Positions 1 to 8,012 of a stretch of 64,000 nucleotides of DNA are shown piece by piece. The stretch spans positions 1,488,001-1,552,000 of the forward strand of contig NZ_CP136136.1 of assembly GCF_038024875.1 (NCBI RefSeq), given 5' to 3'. The notes beneath the pieces are model-generated. The model saw only the letters and a list, made by a program, of their open reading frames with translations. It was not told where the DNA came from and did not search any database. The stretch comes from Gordonia rubripertincta. Its GTDB lineage: Bacteria; Actinomycetota; Actinomycetes; Mycobacteriales; Mycobacteriaceae. How positions within the stretch are numbered: position 1 is the stretch's first letter; each line of letters opens with the position of its first letter. The position numbers were made by a program, and so were the translations under genes.

Positions 1-1074
1 ATCCATTCGTCGGTGTGGGACTGGGACACCGCCTCCACGGCCGAGGCGTGGAAGCACTCCCACAACTACATCCACCACACGTTCACCAACATCCGCGGAA
101 AGGACAAGGATCTCGGCTACGAGATCATGCGGATCGACCCGAACCAGAAGTGGCATCCGGTCTATCTGCTCCAGCCGTTCTACAACGTCCTGCTCACCGC
201 CTTCTTCGAGTGGGGTGTCGCGCTGCACGATCTCGACCTCGAGGCGATCCGGCGCGGTGAGAAGCCGATGTCGGAGCTGGCCAAGGACCTCAAGGGCATC
301 GCGGGCAAGATGCGTCGCCAGGTCGTGAAGGACTACGTCGGCTGGCCGGCGATCAGCGCGGGCGCATTCCTGTTGAGCCAGGCCGCGACCGGCGGAGCGA
401 TCCGTCAGCCGTCGACCTCACGGATCGGCAACGTGATCCGACGCCGCGGCGGCCGGCGCGGGAAGGCCGCGGCGAAGTTCGCCGATCAGGTCCTGCCCGG
501 TGCGGAGAGCACTTTCCTGCGAACACTGACCGCGAACTTCACCGCCAACATCATCCGGAACGTCTGGGCGCACGCCATCATCTTCTGCGGCCATTTCCCG
601 GACCAGACATACACATTCAGCAAGGAAGAAACCGAGAACGAGACCCGCGGCGGCTGGTATGTCCGCCAGCTCGTCGGTGCGGCGAACATCGAGGGCAGCC
701 CGCTGTTCCACATCATCAGCGGCAACCTCGGCTACCAGGTGGAGCACCACCTGTACCCCGACATGCCGAGCACCCGGTACGCAGAGGTCGCACCCAAGGT
801 GAAGGACATCTGCGCACGCTACGGATTGCCTTACAACACAGGGCCTTTCGGGCAACAGTGGGGCCAGGTCCACCGCACCATCGCGCGCCTGGCGTTCCCC
901 GGCGGCAAGGCGCGCCCGAAGCCGGGACCATACCACCGGCCACCGCACTCGCGGGGCGAAGAATCGGGTCCGAGCGAGGCCGCACGCTTCCGCGGACGGC
1001 TCCCCGCCGAACACCCGAACGCCGGACCCGAGCACGAGTCGGGCGGCGTCGAGGTCTCACCGCCGCCGCGGTAG
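1..1074 (+). CDS. Membrane fatty acid desaturase, 5' end outside window
   Basis: The reading frame is open from the first base, so the start and the first histidine box lie upstream. Visible are a second histidine box (H21, H25, H26, counting from the first full codon) and the C-terminal QVEHHLYPDMP box, the signature of membrane di-iron acyl-lipid or acyl-CoA desaturases of the DesA3 type. The middle holds membrane-helix sequence interrupted by an Arg/Gly/Ala-rich stretch (about residues 135-165), and the last 50 or so residues are a Pro/Arg/Gly-rich tail. Such enzymes introduce a double bond into membrane acyl chains using electrons from a separate reductase. Substrate cannot be told. It ends 4 bp from the convergent gene at 1079. 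Confidence 0.85.
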   Translation: MHSSVWDWDTASTAEAWKHSHNYIHHTFTNIRGKDKDLGYEIMRIDPNQKWHPVYLLQPFYNVLLTAFFEWGVALHDLDLEAIRRGEKPMSELAKDLKGIAGKMRRQVVKDYVGWPAISAGAFLLSQAATGGAIRQPSTSRIGNVIRRRGGRRGKAAAKFADQVLPGAESTFLRTLTANFTANIIRNVWAHAIIFCGHFPDQTYTFSKEETENETRGGWYVRQLVGAANIEGSPLFHIISGNLGYQVEHHLYPDMPSTRYAEVAPKVKDICARYGLPYNTGPFGQQWGQVHRTIARLAFPGGKARPKPGPYHRPPHSRGEESGPSEAARFRGRLPAEHPNAGPEHESGGVEVSPPPR

Positions 1075-1078
1075 CCCC

Positions 1079-1663
1079 TCAGCGCAGGACGCGCCGCAGC
1101 ACCACGAACACCAGCATCGCCACGACTGCCGCCAGCCCCGCGTAAGCGGGGGTGAGGTTGGTCGTCGGCGGTTCGGTGGGTGCACCTGATCGCAGCTGGG
1201 CGAAAGTGGCTCGCGCAGCATCGGATTCGGCGACGACGTCAACCGGCGGATGCGTCGGTGTCGGCGCGGGGGCGGGAGCCGCCGGCGTCGGGGTCTCCGG
1301 GGCGGCCGGGGTCTCGGGGGCGGGCACCTCGGTGACGGGAGGTACCGACTTCGGGGGCGCCTTCTTCTCCGGTGCCCTCTTCGCGGGGGCCTTCTTCGCC
1401 GGCGCCTTCTTCGCGACCTTCTTGGCCGGCAGCCTGTCGCCATCGGATGCCGCCGCGGCCTTCTTGGTGCGTGCTTTCTTGGCCGGGGCCTTCTTCGGCG
1501 CAGGTTTCGGCGGGGTCGCCTGCTCGGGGGCCGGCGTCGCATCCGGTTGAGCCGGTCCGGGATCGGCCGCCGCCGACTCCTGGGGAGTGATGGGGAACAG
1601 GGTCGGTTCGTCGTTGTTCGCACCGTCGTCGGACGGCGTGACGTTCGGCTCCTGCTCGGTCAT
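1079..1663 (-). CDS. Lys/Ala/Pro-repeat membrane-anchored nucleoid protein, Rv3852 (H-NS-like) type
   Basis: A 194-residue protein with three parts: an acidic N-terminus (residues 1-50), a lysine-rich low-complexity region of AKKAPAKK-type repeats (about 52-108) like a eukaryotic H1 tail, a Pro/Ala/Thr linker, and one C-terminal transmembrane helix ending in RRVLR. This layout matches the M. tuberculosis protein Rv3852, called Hns, which binds DNA and is held at the membrane. The position near an EspR-like gene and sodA agrees with the order Rv3852-Rv3849-Rv3846. The basic tail should contact DNA while the helix anchors it. Orthology is inferred from layout and neighbours, since repeat sequences align poorly. 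Confidence 0.7.
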   Translation of the reverse strand: MTEQEPNVTPSDDGANNDEPTLFPITPQESAAADPGPAQPDATPAPEQATPPKPAPKKAPAKKARTKKAAAASDGDRLPAKKVAKKAPAKKAPAKRAPEKKAPPKSVPPVTEVPAPETPAAPETPTPAAPAPAPTPTHPPVDVVAESDAARATFAQLRSGAPTEPPTTNLTPAYAGLAAVVAMLVFVVLRRVLR

Positions 1664-1761
1664 ACGGCGCTCCCTTGCGTGTGTCCCGGCCTTGCGTGTG
1701 TCTCCGGGGTGTGCGCGCAGGGGAGATCCCCGACGCGACGCGTGGAACCCATCTTAGAGGT

Positions 1762-2454
1762 TCAGGAGCGAACGCCGAGGCGCGCGAGGATGTCGGCGTC
1801 GATGGCGACGAGCTCGTCGTCGATCGCCTGGTGGGCCGTCCGGCGCTGCCCGGCCGACATGGTCTCGGCCGCGCCGACCGCGATGTCCAGGTTGTCCAGA
1901 CGCTGGGTCATCGCCGTGACGAAGTCCTTGGCGTCGGCGCTGGTGTCCTGCGCGACGACCTTGTCCAGGGTGGTGCGCGTGGTCGCGATCCGGGCGGACA
2001 GGGCGGCACCGTGGCCGCTGAACTGGCGCAACACTTCTGGCGACACACCCGCACGACTGGCCTGCAGCGCCGAGAGCTGTGCGCGACCCGCGACCGCCGC
2101 GCGGTAGGCGATCGGGACGGCGATGGGCGCCACGAGGCGAGCGACCGTGAGGTAGCGCTTGACGCTGGCCGGGCTGAACACCTTGGCGTCGGCGGCTGCC
2201 TTCGCCTCGGCACTGGCCCTCTTGGTCTCGGCCTTGACGACCTTCTCCTGGGCCTTGGCCAACTGCTTGGCGGTCTTGCGCTCGGCCTTCAGATCCTTCT
2301 CGAGGTACTTGTGCTCGGTCTTGCGACGAGCCTTCTGTTCCTTCCGCCGGTGCTTGGCGTCGAACTTCGCCTCGAGCTTGGCTTTCGTCTTGAGAGCCTT
2401 GGCCTCTGCGCGGCGCTGAGCGCGAGACCTACCGTCGGAGGACAACAAACCCAT
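1762..2454 (-). CDS. Basic coiled-coil protein, DUF6474-like, unknown function
   Basis: I place the start at the ATG at 2454 (MGLLSSDGRS) because GAAAGG lies just upstream; an in-frame longer version begins at 2514 but adds a non-typical segment. The 230-residue product begins with about 90 residues very rich in Lys, Ala, Glu and Arg that should form a long charged helix or coiled coil, then a small hydrophobic helix (RYLTVARLVAPIAVPIAYRA) and a C-terminal helical region with an even charge. The family is conserved in mycobacteria and relatives and has no known role. Its place between the Rv3852-like and EspR-like genes suggests it corresponds to Rv3850; this is inference. Confidence 0.65.
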   Translation of the reverse strand: MGLLSSDGRSRAQRRAEAKALKTKAKLEAKFDAKHRRKEQKARRKTEHKYLEKDLKAERKTAKQLAKAQEKVVKAETKRASAEAKAAADAKVFSPASVKRYLTVARLVAPIAVPIAYRAAVAGRAQLSALQASRAGVSPEVLRQFSGHGAALSARIATTRTTLDKVVAQDTSADAKDFVTAMTQRLDNLDIAVGAAETMSAGQRRTAHQAIDDELVAIDADILARLGVRS

Positions 2455-2570
2455 CGAATGACCTTTCGCTGCTGCCGAGTGGACCGCTGCGGGCGTGGTA
2501 ACAAGTACAAGCATGACACGTGGCCCGCCGGGGCCACGCGTCCGACTGCTCGAGCCGAGAAAGGGATGGC

Positions 2571-4217
2571 GTGGCCTCTGTGGTGTTGTCGCCGCGCGAT
2601 CTGGCGGGTTGCGAGCACCGGGTCGCCCTCGACTTCGGTCACGAGGGGCGTCCCGGTACCGAACCGGACCCGCCCGGCGTCCAGCGACGCAAGGAGGCCG
2701 CGGCCGACCATCGGGCCGCGGTCCGTGATCTGCTCCGCGGCATCCACAGCGATCAGCCGGGCGCGTTCGTCGCCGTCGACCCGCAGTCCCGGGCCGTGGA
2801 CCGGGTTGCCGCCACCATGAAGGCCTGCGACGCGGGTGCCGCGTGGATCTGGAATGCTGCGCTGCCCACCGACGTCGAGCACGGGCGGCGGGGCCACGCT
2901 GAACTCCTGGTGAGGGTGGGGGACGGATACGTCCCGGTCATCGTCGTCAACCACCGGGTCACCCAGCCCGCGAAGACCGCCCCGGATCCGAGCCGCCCGC
3001 CGACCCTGGTCACCAGCCCGCTCTGGGGCTGGGCGCCCAGCCCCGATCCGTATCGCACCGCCCGGCCCAACCGGCGCGACGCACTACGCCTCGCCCAGCT
3101 CACCGCGATGCTGGTCGAGATCGGTCGCACTCCGTCATCGGAGAGCGGGGGTCTGCGCGGCGGCGTGATCGGAGTCGACGCCGACTGCATCGTCGTGCAC
3201 GACACCGGTGCGATGCTCGACGACTACAACGAGGTCCTGGACCGCCGTCGGGCGATCGCGGCGCAGCAGGTGCCGACCGAACCACGACGCGTCGCCGAAT
3301 GCCGGTCGTGTCCGTGGTGGGTCAAGTGCGGTCCGGAACTGGAGGCCGTCCGCGACGTGTCGCTCGTCGCCACCGGAAACCAGGGCACGGCACTCATCGA
3401 GGCGGGCATCACCACGATCGACCAGCTCGCCGCACACCGCGGGGATCCGCCCGAGAACTGGCCGGGCAGTGCACGATTCGACGATGCGGTGATCGGCGCG
3501 ATCGCCTGGCTCACCGGAACCGAACTCGTCCGGCGCCTCGACACCCCGCGGGTGTACCGCGCCGACGTCGAGGTCGACGTCGACATGGAGAGCTTCGGCG
3601 AACACGGTGCCTACCTGTGGGGCACACTGCGCACCGATACCACCGCACCCGACGAGCCCGTGGTGTACCGGCCGTTCGTCACCTGGGACCCGCTGCCCAC
3701 GCGCGACGAGGCGAGGTCGTTCGCCGAGTTCTGGGCCTGGCTGACCGCCGAACGGCTCGCCGCCCGGCAGAACGGGAAGACCTTCGCGGCGTACTGCTAC
3801 TCACAGCAGGCCGAGAACCGGTGGCTGCTGGGCTCGGCCGACCGGTTCGCCGGCGAACCCGGTATCCCGACGCGCCGCGAGGTGGAGGCGTTCATCGCCT
3901 CCGACGAGTGGGTCGACATCTACGAGGCCGTCGGCGAGAACTTCATCTGCCCCCGCGGCAAGGGACTGAAACGGGTCGCGCCCGTCGCCGGGTTCGCGTG
4001 GCGCGACGACGACGCGAGCGGCGAGGCGTCGATGGAGTGGTACAGCGCCGCGGTCGCGCTGGGCGGTGGACGCCCCGATCTCGGTCAGCGCGAGCGGTTG
4101 CTGGAGTACAACGAGGACGACGTGCGGGCGACAAAGGTGTTGCGGGAGTGGATCTCCGGGAGTGCCGTCGAGGACATCCCCCACGAACGCGATCTGCTGG
4201 CCCGGACCGACTACTGA
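2571..4217 (+). CDS. TM0106-type RecB-like nuclease fused to an RNase H-like exonuclease domain
   Basis: The start chosen is the GTG at 2571, with GAGAAAGG upstream; the frame is open back to 2520. The 548-residue protein has an N-terminal Cas4/RecB-like half beginning with a conserved CEHR motif, a cysteine cluster (CRSCPWWVKC) that could bind an iron-sulfur cluster, and a C-terminal RNase H-like (YprB/RNase_H_2) half with an acidic VDMES motif and a final YNEDDVRAT motif, which are the expected metal-binding acidic positions. This fits the TM0106 family of putative nucleases. Role in DNA repair or defence is unknown. It converges with the secreted protein gene that ends at 4253. Confidence 0.8.
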   Translation: MASVVLSPRDLAGCEHRVALDFGHEGRPGTEPDPPGVQRRKEAAADHRAAVRDLLRGIHSDQPGAFVAVDPQSRAVDRVAATMKACDAGAAWIWNAALPTDVEHGRRGHAELLVRVGDGYVPVIVVNHRVTQPAKTAPDPSRPPTLVTSPLWGWAPSPDPYRTARPNRRDALRLAQLTAMLVEIGRTPSSESGGLRGGVIGVDADCIVVHDTGAMLDDYNEVLDRRRAIAAQQVPTEPRRVAECRSCPWWVKCGPELEAVRDVSLVATGNQGTALIEAGITTIDQLAAHRGDPPENWPGSARFDDAVIGAIAWLTGTELVRRLDTPRVYRADVEVDVDMESFGEHGAYLWGTLRTDTTAPDEPVVYRPFVTWDPLPTRDEARSFAEFWAWLTAERLAARQNGKTFAAYCYSQQAENRWLLGSADRFAGEPGIPTRREVEAFIASDEWVDIYEAVGENFICPRGKGLKRVAPVAGFAWRDDDASGEASMEWYSAAVALGGGRPDLGQRERLLEYNEDDVRATKVLREWISGSAVEDIPHERDLLARTDY

Positions 4218-4252
4218 CCTGCCGAGTCGGTGGGGGCGGCTCACGGGAACCG

Positions 4253-5230
4253 TCAGGAACGCAGGGTGCGCAGCGACTCCAGGAAGGATCCGCTGCCGAA
4301 CAGGGCGACCGCGCCCAGCAGCATCAGGCCACCGGGGGCCACACCGATCAGGAACTTCTTGACCCCGGTCAGGATCGTATCGGGGGACGAACCGGGCAGA
4401 GCCTGCGCCGGGCCATCCGACGGTCCCTGCGGGCTCGACACCAGGGCTGCCGACTCGTCCGAGTCGGGCGAATCGGGTTCCTGTGTCTCGGTGTTCGAGG
4501 TCTCGCCGGCTCGGGGAGCGTCGGCTTCCGCGCCTGCCGGCGTCCCGGCTGCGGGTGCTCCGGGCGGTGCCGCTGCGGCGGGGGGACCGCTGGGGGCGGC
4601 AACAGTGGGGACCGCGGCAGGTGCGGGAGGGGTTCCCTCTCCGTCGCCAGGTGGGGTGGCGACGGTCGGGGGCAGCGGAGCCGACGGCACGTTCGGCCCT
4701 ACGTTCACCGGCGGGAGTGGGATCACGACCCCGGTCGTCGACGACCCTGTTGCCGAGGTCTCCGACGTCTCCGACGTCTCCGACGTCGCCGGAGTCTCCG
4801 AGCTCTCCGAGCTCTCCGACGGGGAGGATTCCGGCGTCGAGCTCCCGGACGGCGTTCCGGTGCCGGTGCCCGACGGGGTGCCGTGACCGTGGTGTCCGTG
4901 TCCGTGCTCGTGCCCGTTTCCGTGCCCGTGGTGCCAGGAGCTCCCCGGGTTGCCGGTCCCGGTCGGTGGCGGGGCCCCGGTGTCGCTGTCGTCGCCATCG
5001 CCGTCGCTGGAGTCACCGTCGGAGCCGTCGGCGCTGTATGCGCCTGATCCGCCCGATCCGGGATCGCCCGATCCGATGTGACCCGGTCCGGAGTCGCCGG
5101 AACCGATCGGGGCCGTCGAGGCGATTCCGGGAGCGAGAGCGAGGAACGCGATCATCGCCAGGACGGCACAGAAAGCTGCCACGGATCGACGCCGCCGGTC
5201 GCCCCGCGGCGCCGGAATGCGATGGGTCAT
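4253..5230 (-). CDS. Secreted, His-rich and Ser/Thr/Glu-repeat protein with C-terminal anchor helix
   Basis: No recognised domain. The 325-residue product has a twin-Arg-rich N-terminus followed by a signal helix (about residues 17-40, ending ASTA), a Gly/Ser/Asp-rich region, a histidine cluster of alternating HGHG/HEHGHGHHGHG type (about residues 100-116), an SESSETPATSETSET repeat, a long Pro/Ala segment, and a hydrophobic C-terminal segment (IGVAPGGLMLLGAVALFG) that would anchor it in the membrane. The composition suggests an extended cell-surface protein. The histidine run could bind nickel, zinc or copper but that is inference. The six-base GACGTC-type repeat in the DNA reflects the SET repeats. 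Confidence 0.6.
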   Translation of the reverse strand: MTHRIPAPRGDRRRRSVAAFCAVLAMIAFLALAPGIASTAPIGSGDSGPGHIGSGDPGSGGSGAYSADGSDGDSSDGDGDDSDTGAPPPTGTGNPGSSWHHGHGNGHEHGHGHHGHGTPSGTGTGTPSGSSTPESSPSESSESSETPATSETSETSETSATGSSTTGVVIPLPPVNVGPNVPSAPLPPTVATPPGDGEGTPPAPAAVPTVAAPSGPPAAAAPPGAPAAGTPAGAEADAPRAGETSNTETQEPDSPDSDESAALVSSPQGPSDGPAQALPGSSPDTILTGVKKFLIGVAPGGLMLLGAVALFGSGSFLESLRTLRS

Positions 5231-5430
5231 CGATCGGCTCCGGGCGTACAGTTGTCGGTGAGATCCAAGGGGTCGGGACGTGACCTCACGGCCCTGCGGG
5301 CGTTGCAGTGAGGCTCCCAGGTCATGTGTCGTAAGCAGTTCGACAACGCGTTACCCCCCGAAATGTGAAGAACGCCACACTAACGTTCGTTACATCATCA
5401 CCACAGGTGATACGCATGGCGTGCGACGGT

Positions 5431-5456
5431 CCGGTACGTTCTGACCGTACCGGTCA
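5431..5456. promoter_or_regulatory. Palindromic site upstream of the EspR-like gene
   Basis: Two nested perfect dyads: CCGGTACG (5431-5438) and CGTACCGG (5446-5453) with a 7-base spacer, and TGACCG-TAC-CGGTCA at 5442-5456. It lies about 100 bases before the chosen start of the EspR-like gene. The inner core GACCGTACCGGTC recurs, with one extra base, in the palindrome at 5650-5671. A DNA-binding site, probably for the downstream regulator itself, is inferred. Confidence 0.45.
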
Positions 5457-5552
5457 TTGCAACGGCCGAGTACAGCGGGCTTTAATGTTTGCAAATTCAA
5501 GTTTCGCATTTCGGAGAAGATGGTCATGACTTCAGGAGGGGCGGAGAAGCCT

Positions 5553-6104
5553 ATGGGCGACACCGGACGCACCGACTCCGATCGTTCGAGAACGAAGGAA
5601 TCGGATGCACTCGATCCGGGGCTGTTCGCCCGGCGACTCGAGGAGCTTTTTCGGACCGTACCCGGTCCGAACGGGAGGGCATACAGTGCCAAGGCGATTG
5701 CGGCGCGGTCGACGGAGCGGGGGTTCCGTCTGGGTGAGTCGTATCTGAGCCAATTGCGATCGGGGAAGGCGAAGTCCCCGTCGTTCCGCACCGTCGAGGG
5801 AATCGCGGCCGCATTCGGGGTCGACGTGCACTACTTCCTCGAGGATCGGGCTGCGCAGCGCACCCGCGACGAGATCGATCTGATGCGGTTGCAGGCGGAC
5901 ACCAACGTGCAGCTGGCCGCATTCCGCCTTGCGGGACTCTCGAGCGATTCGGTCACCGTGGTGAACGAACTGATCAAGGTGCTGCGAGAGCAGCAGGGGC
6001 TGCCGAAGGATCCACCGGACGTCATCGCAGCGGGGCTCAGCGACGAGAAGAAGCCGTCGGCTGATTCGCGTCTGCGTGTGGTCGGGGAGCCGAACGAGGA
6101 ATGA
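5553..6104 (+). CDS. EspR-like XRE-family DNA-binding regulator
   Basis: The 183-residue product from ATG 5553 has a helix-turn-helix domain (about residues 20-85) containing the YLSQLRSGKAKSPSFRTVEGIA segment, closely resembling EspR of M. tuberculosis (YLSQLRSG motif), followed by a region like the EspR dimerisation domain (VQLAAFRLAGLSS) and a charged tail. EspR is a nucleoid-associated regulator that bridges distant DNA sites. The start is uncertain: ATG at 5520 and 5526 are in frame, but GGAG six bases before 5553 is the best ribosome site. Neighbours at 6289 and 6792 form a likely operon. Closeness to sodA suggests the Rv3849 locus. Confidence 0.8.
   Translation: MGDTGRTDSDRSRTKESDALDPGLFARRLEELFRTVPGPNGRAYSAKAIAARSTERGFRLGESYLSQLRSGKAKSPSFRTVEGIAAAFGVDVHYFLEDRAAQRTRDEIDLMRLQADTNVQLAAFRLAGLSSDSVTVVNELIKVLREQQGLPKDPPDVIAAGLSDEKKPSADSRLRVVGEPNEE
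5650..5671. promoter_or_regulatory. Second palindrome inside the EspR-like gene
   Basis: A perfect 9-base inverted repeat, TTCGGACCG and CGGTCCGAA, separated by TACC, lies within the early coding sequence. It shares the GACCG-TAC-CGGTC core with the site at 5442-5456, about 212 bases away centre to centre. It may be a second binding site for autoregulation; codon constraint alone could also have produced it. Confidence 0.35.
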
Positions 6105-6288
6105 CCTGGTTCTCGGCCTGACGGTCGACAACCGCGTCGCACGGGTCGCCGGGCGTCGGACACACAGAATGGGCCGTGGGGTGTCGGCCCAGACAAGTCC
6201 GAACCGGTGACCGCCTCGTGGCCTTCCGTTCCTCGGGTCGGTGGATACCGATCGCCTGCCCTTGCGGGGTCATGGTTCGATTGTGCGC

Positions 6289-6801
6289 ATGCGTCGATCC
6301 GAGCGTGCTCTGCGTGTGCTGTGCCGCACCGCGTTGCGTGGACTCGATCTCGATCTCCCGCTGGACGTCACTCAGCTGTGTGACCGGTACGGCGAGCGAC
6401 GGGGTCGTCCGATCCGGTTGCTCGCCCATCCGTTGCCCAGTGGTGTGCCCAATGGGATTTGGTTGGCGGCCGCCGACGCGGACTACTTCTTCTATCAGGC
6501 GAACACCTCGCCGTTGCATCGCGACCAGATCGTCATCCACGAGTTCGGGCATCTCATCGCCGGACACCAGATGCTGGCCGAGGTGTCCGTCGAAGGGCTG
6601 GCCGCACTCACACAGGACTCGTCCGACGCGGCGCTGCGTCGGACCTGCTACTCCGACGACCGTGAGTGGGAGGCCGAGATGCTGGCGTCGATGATCCTCA
6701 CCTGGGCCGAGGATGCCAGTACCGGCGTCGGAAGTACTGCCGCGCACGACGAGCTCCGGGGCCTCCAGCGTCTGCTGGGTGGGCACCGCGGATGGCTGTG
6801 A
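6289..6801 (+). CDS. ImmA/IrrE-type zinc metallopeptidase
   Basis: A 170-residue protein with the zinc-binding motif HEFGH (H84, E85, H88) preceded by hydrophobic IVI and followed by LIAGHQ, as in the ImmA/IrrE (peptidase family M78-like) domain; the REWEAEMLA segment downstream can supply the third ligand. Such proteins often cleave a partner HTH repressor encoded beside them. Here the partner would be the EspR-like protein upstream (185 bases away). I start at ATG 6289; GTG 6283 and GTG 6241 are possible. It overlaps the following membrane protein gene by 10 bases, so the two are probably translated together. Confidence 0.8.
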   Translation: MRRSERALRVLCRTALRGLDLDLPLDVTQLCDRYGERRGRPIRLLAHPLPSGVPNGIWLAAADADYFFYQANTSPLHRDQIVIHEFGHLIAGHQMLAEVSVEGLAALTQDSSDAALRRTCYSDDREWEAEMLASMILTWAEDASTGVGSTAAHDELRGLQRLLGGHRGWL

Positions 6802-8012
6802 CCGGGCCGGCCGGCGACGCCGCCACGGTCCTCGTCCTCGCTCAGGGTGTCGAGGCGGGGATCGGCATCGTCAACGCGCTGGCGGGCGTGATCTTCGCGA
6901 TCGCGTTCTGCTGGCGACTGGACCAGATCCGCCGGGCCGGCTGGGGACTCCAGCCACTGGCGATGATGGTCGCGGTCGCGTCGCTGACCGTCGCCTTCGT
7001 CGTGGTCAACGAGGCAGTGGCGTCCGAGCTCGACACCAGGGGATTCGAAGGACTGTCGAGGGTGGCGTTCTACGCACTCCTCGCGATCGGGGTGGCCGCG
7101 CTGGTCGTGGTGTTCTTCTTCCCCGACCGGGTGTCCCGCGAACGACGCGCCGGATGGGAGGCGCTGCCGCTCGTCGCGTCGCTCATCGGTCTCCAGATCA
7201 CCATGCTGGTGATCCCGGCCGAGATCCGCACCGCGACGATCAGCGAATGGACGGTCCAGAACTGGGGCTTCGCACTGTTCATGCTGATCGCGAGCGGTTA
7301 CCTCGCCTACGGCTTCCTGGCTTGCGTCAACAGTGTCCGGAAGTTCTACTCGACGGCGGACGGGTACCTGCGCGTGTCGTTGGGGCTGCTCATGGCCGGG
7401 CTCGGATTCCTGGCGCTCGGGGCGATCGCGCAGATCGTGTTCGTGGCGGTCAGTGCGACGAATGTCGCGAGGTCCCCGTGGCTCGTGACCACCAACCGGG
7501 TCCTGGCGATCATCGGTGTCGTGTCGTTCCTGCTGGGCATCAGCTATCCGATGGTCTACTCCAAGGTCCAGACCCTCGTGGCGAACCGGCGTCGTCGTCG
7601 ACTCGACACCGAACTCCTGCCGTTGTGGCGTCTGGTGACCGGCGCGGTACCGGAGGTGGTGCTGCCCCGCACGGGGCAGCTGTCCCCGACGCCACGGCTC
7701 CATCGGCGCGTGGTGGAGACACGTGACGCGCTGACCCAGATCAGTCCCCATCTGCCGCCGGTCTTCGAGTATGCCCAGGTGGACGTGCAGGCCCGGTTGT
7801 TGCGCACCGCGGTCTCGGAGATGGACGCGGCGGCGAACGGGTCCGGAAACGCGATCAGCGGCGCGGTCCGCGACCTCGCCCCCGCCGACGGCGAGGGTCT
7901 GGAAGCGGATGCCGCACCGCTGATCAGGTTGTCCGCGGAGCTGCTGCGGACCGACGGCGCCGAGGTGTCGCACGTCGGTCGCTCAGCCGAGGGCCGGGAT
8001 TCGGGGCTCTAG
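6792..8012 (+). CDS. Seven-helix membrane protein, MAB_1171c/DUF6545 type
   Basis: The 406-residue product has seven hydrophobic helices in the first 260 residues, ending near GISYPMVYSKV, followed by a basic RRRRR patch and a cytoplasmic C-terminal domain of about 140 residues. This is the layout of the MAB_1171c family, described as putative transporters without proof, which is typically encoded beside HTH and ImmA/IrrE-type genes. The start at ATG 6792 overlaps the peptidase gene. The role is unknown; a membrane sensor or signal partner for the peptidase-regulator pair is as plausible as transport. The stop codon overlaps the convergent SDR gene in a shared CTAG. Confidence 0.75.
   Translation: MAVTGPAGDAATVLVLAQGVEAGIGIVNALAGVIFAIAFCWRLDQIRRAGWGLQPLAMMVAVASLTVAFVVVNEAVASELDTRGFEGLSRVAFYALLAIGVAALVVVFFFPDRVSRERRAGWEALPLVASLIGLQITMLVIPAEIRTATISEWTVQNWGFALFMLIASGYLAYGFLACVNSVRKFYSTADGYLRVSLGLLMAGLGFLALGAIAQIVFVAVSATNVARSPWLVTTNRVLAIIGVVSFLLGISYPMVYSKVQTLVANRRRRRLDTELLPLWRLVTGAVPEVVLPRTGQLSPTPRLHRRVVETRDALTQISPHLPPVFEYAQVDVQARLLRTAVSEMDAAANGSGNAISGAVRDLAPADGEGLEADAAPLIRLSAELLRTDGAEVSHVGRSAEGRDSGL

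Noticed and set aside
4737..4830. Repeated GACGTCTCC-type units as a DNA minisatellite
   Set aside because: They are codons for Ser-Glu-Thr repeats within the secreted protein gene; no separate repeat element is needed.
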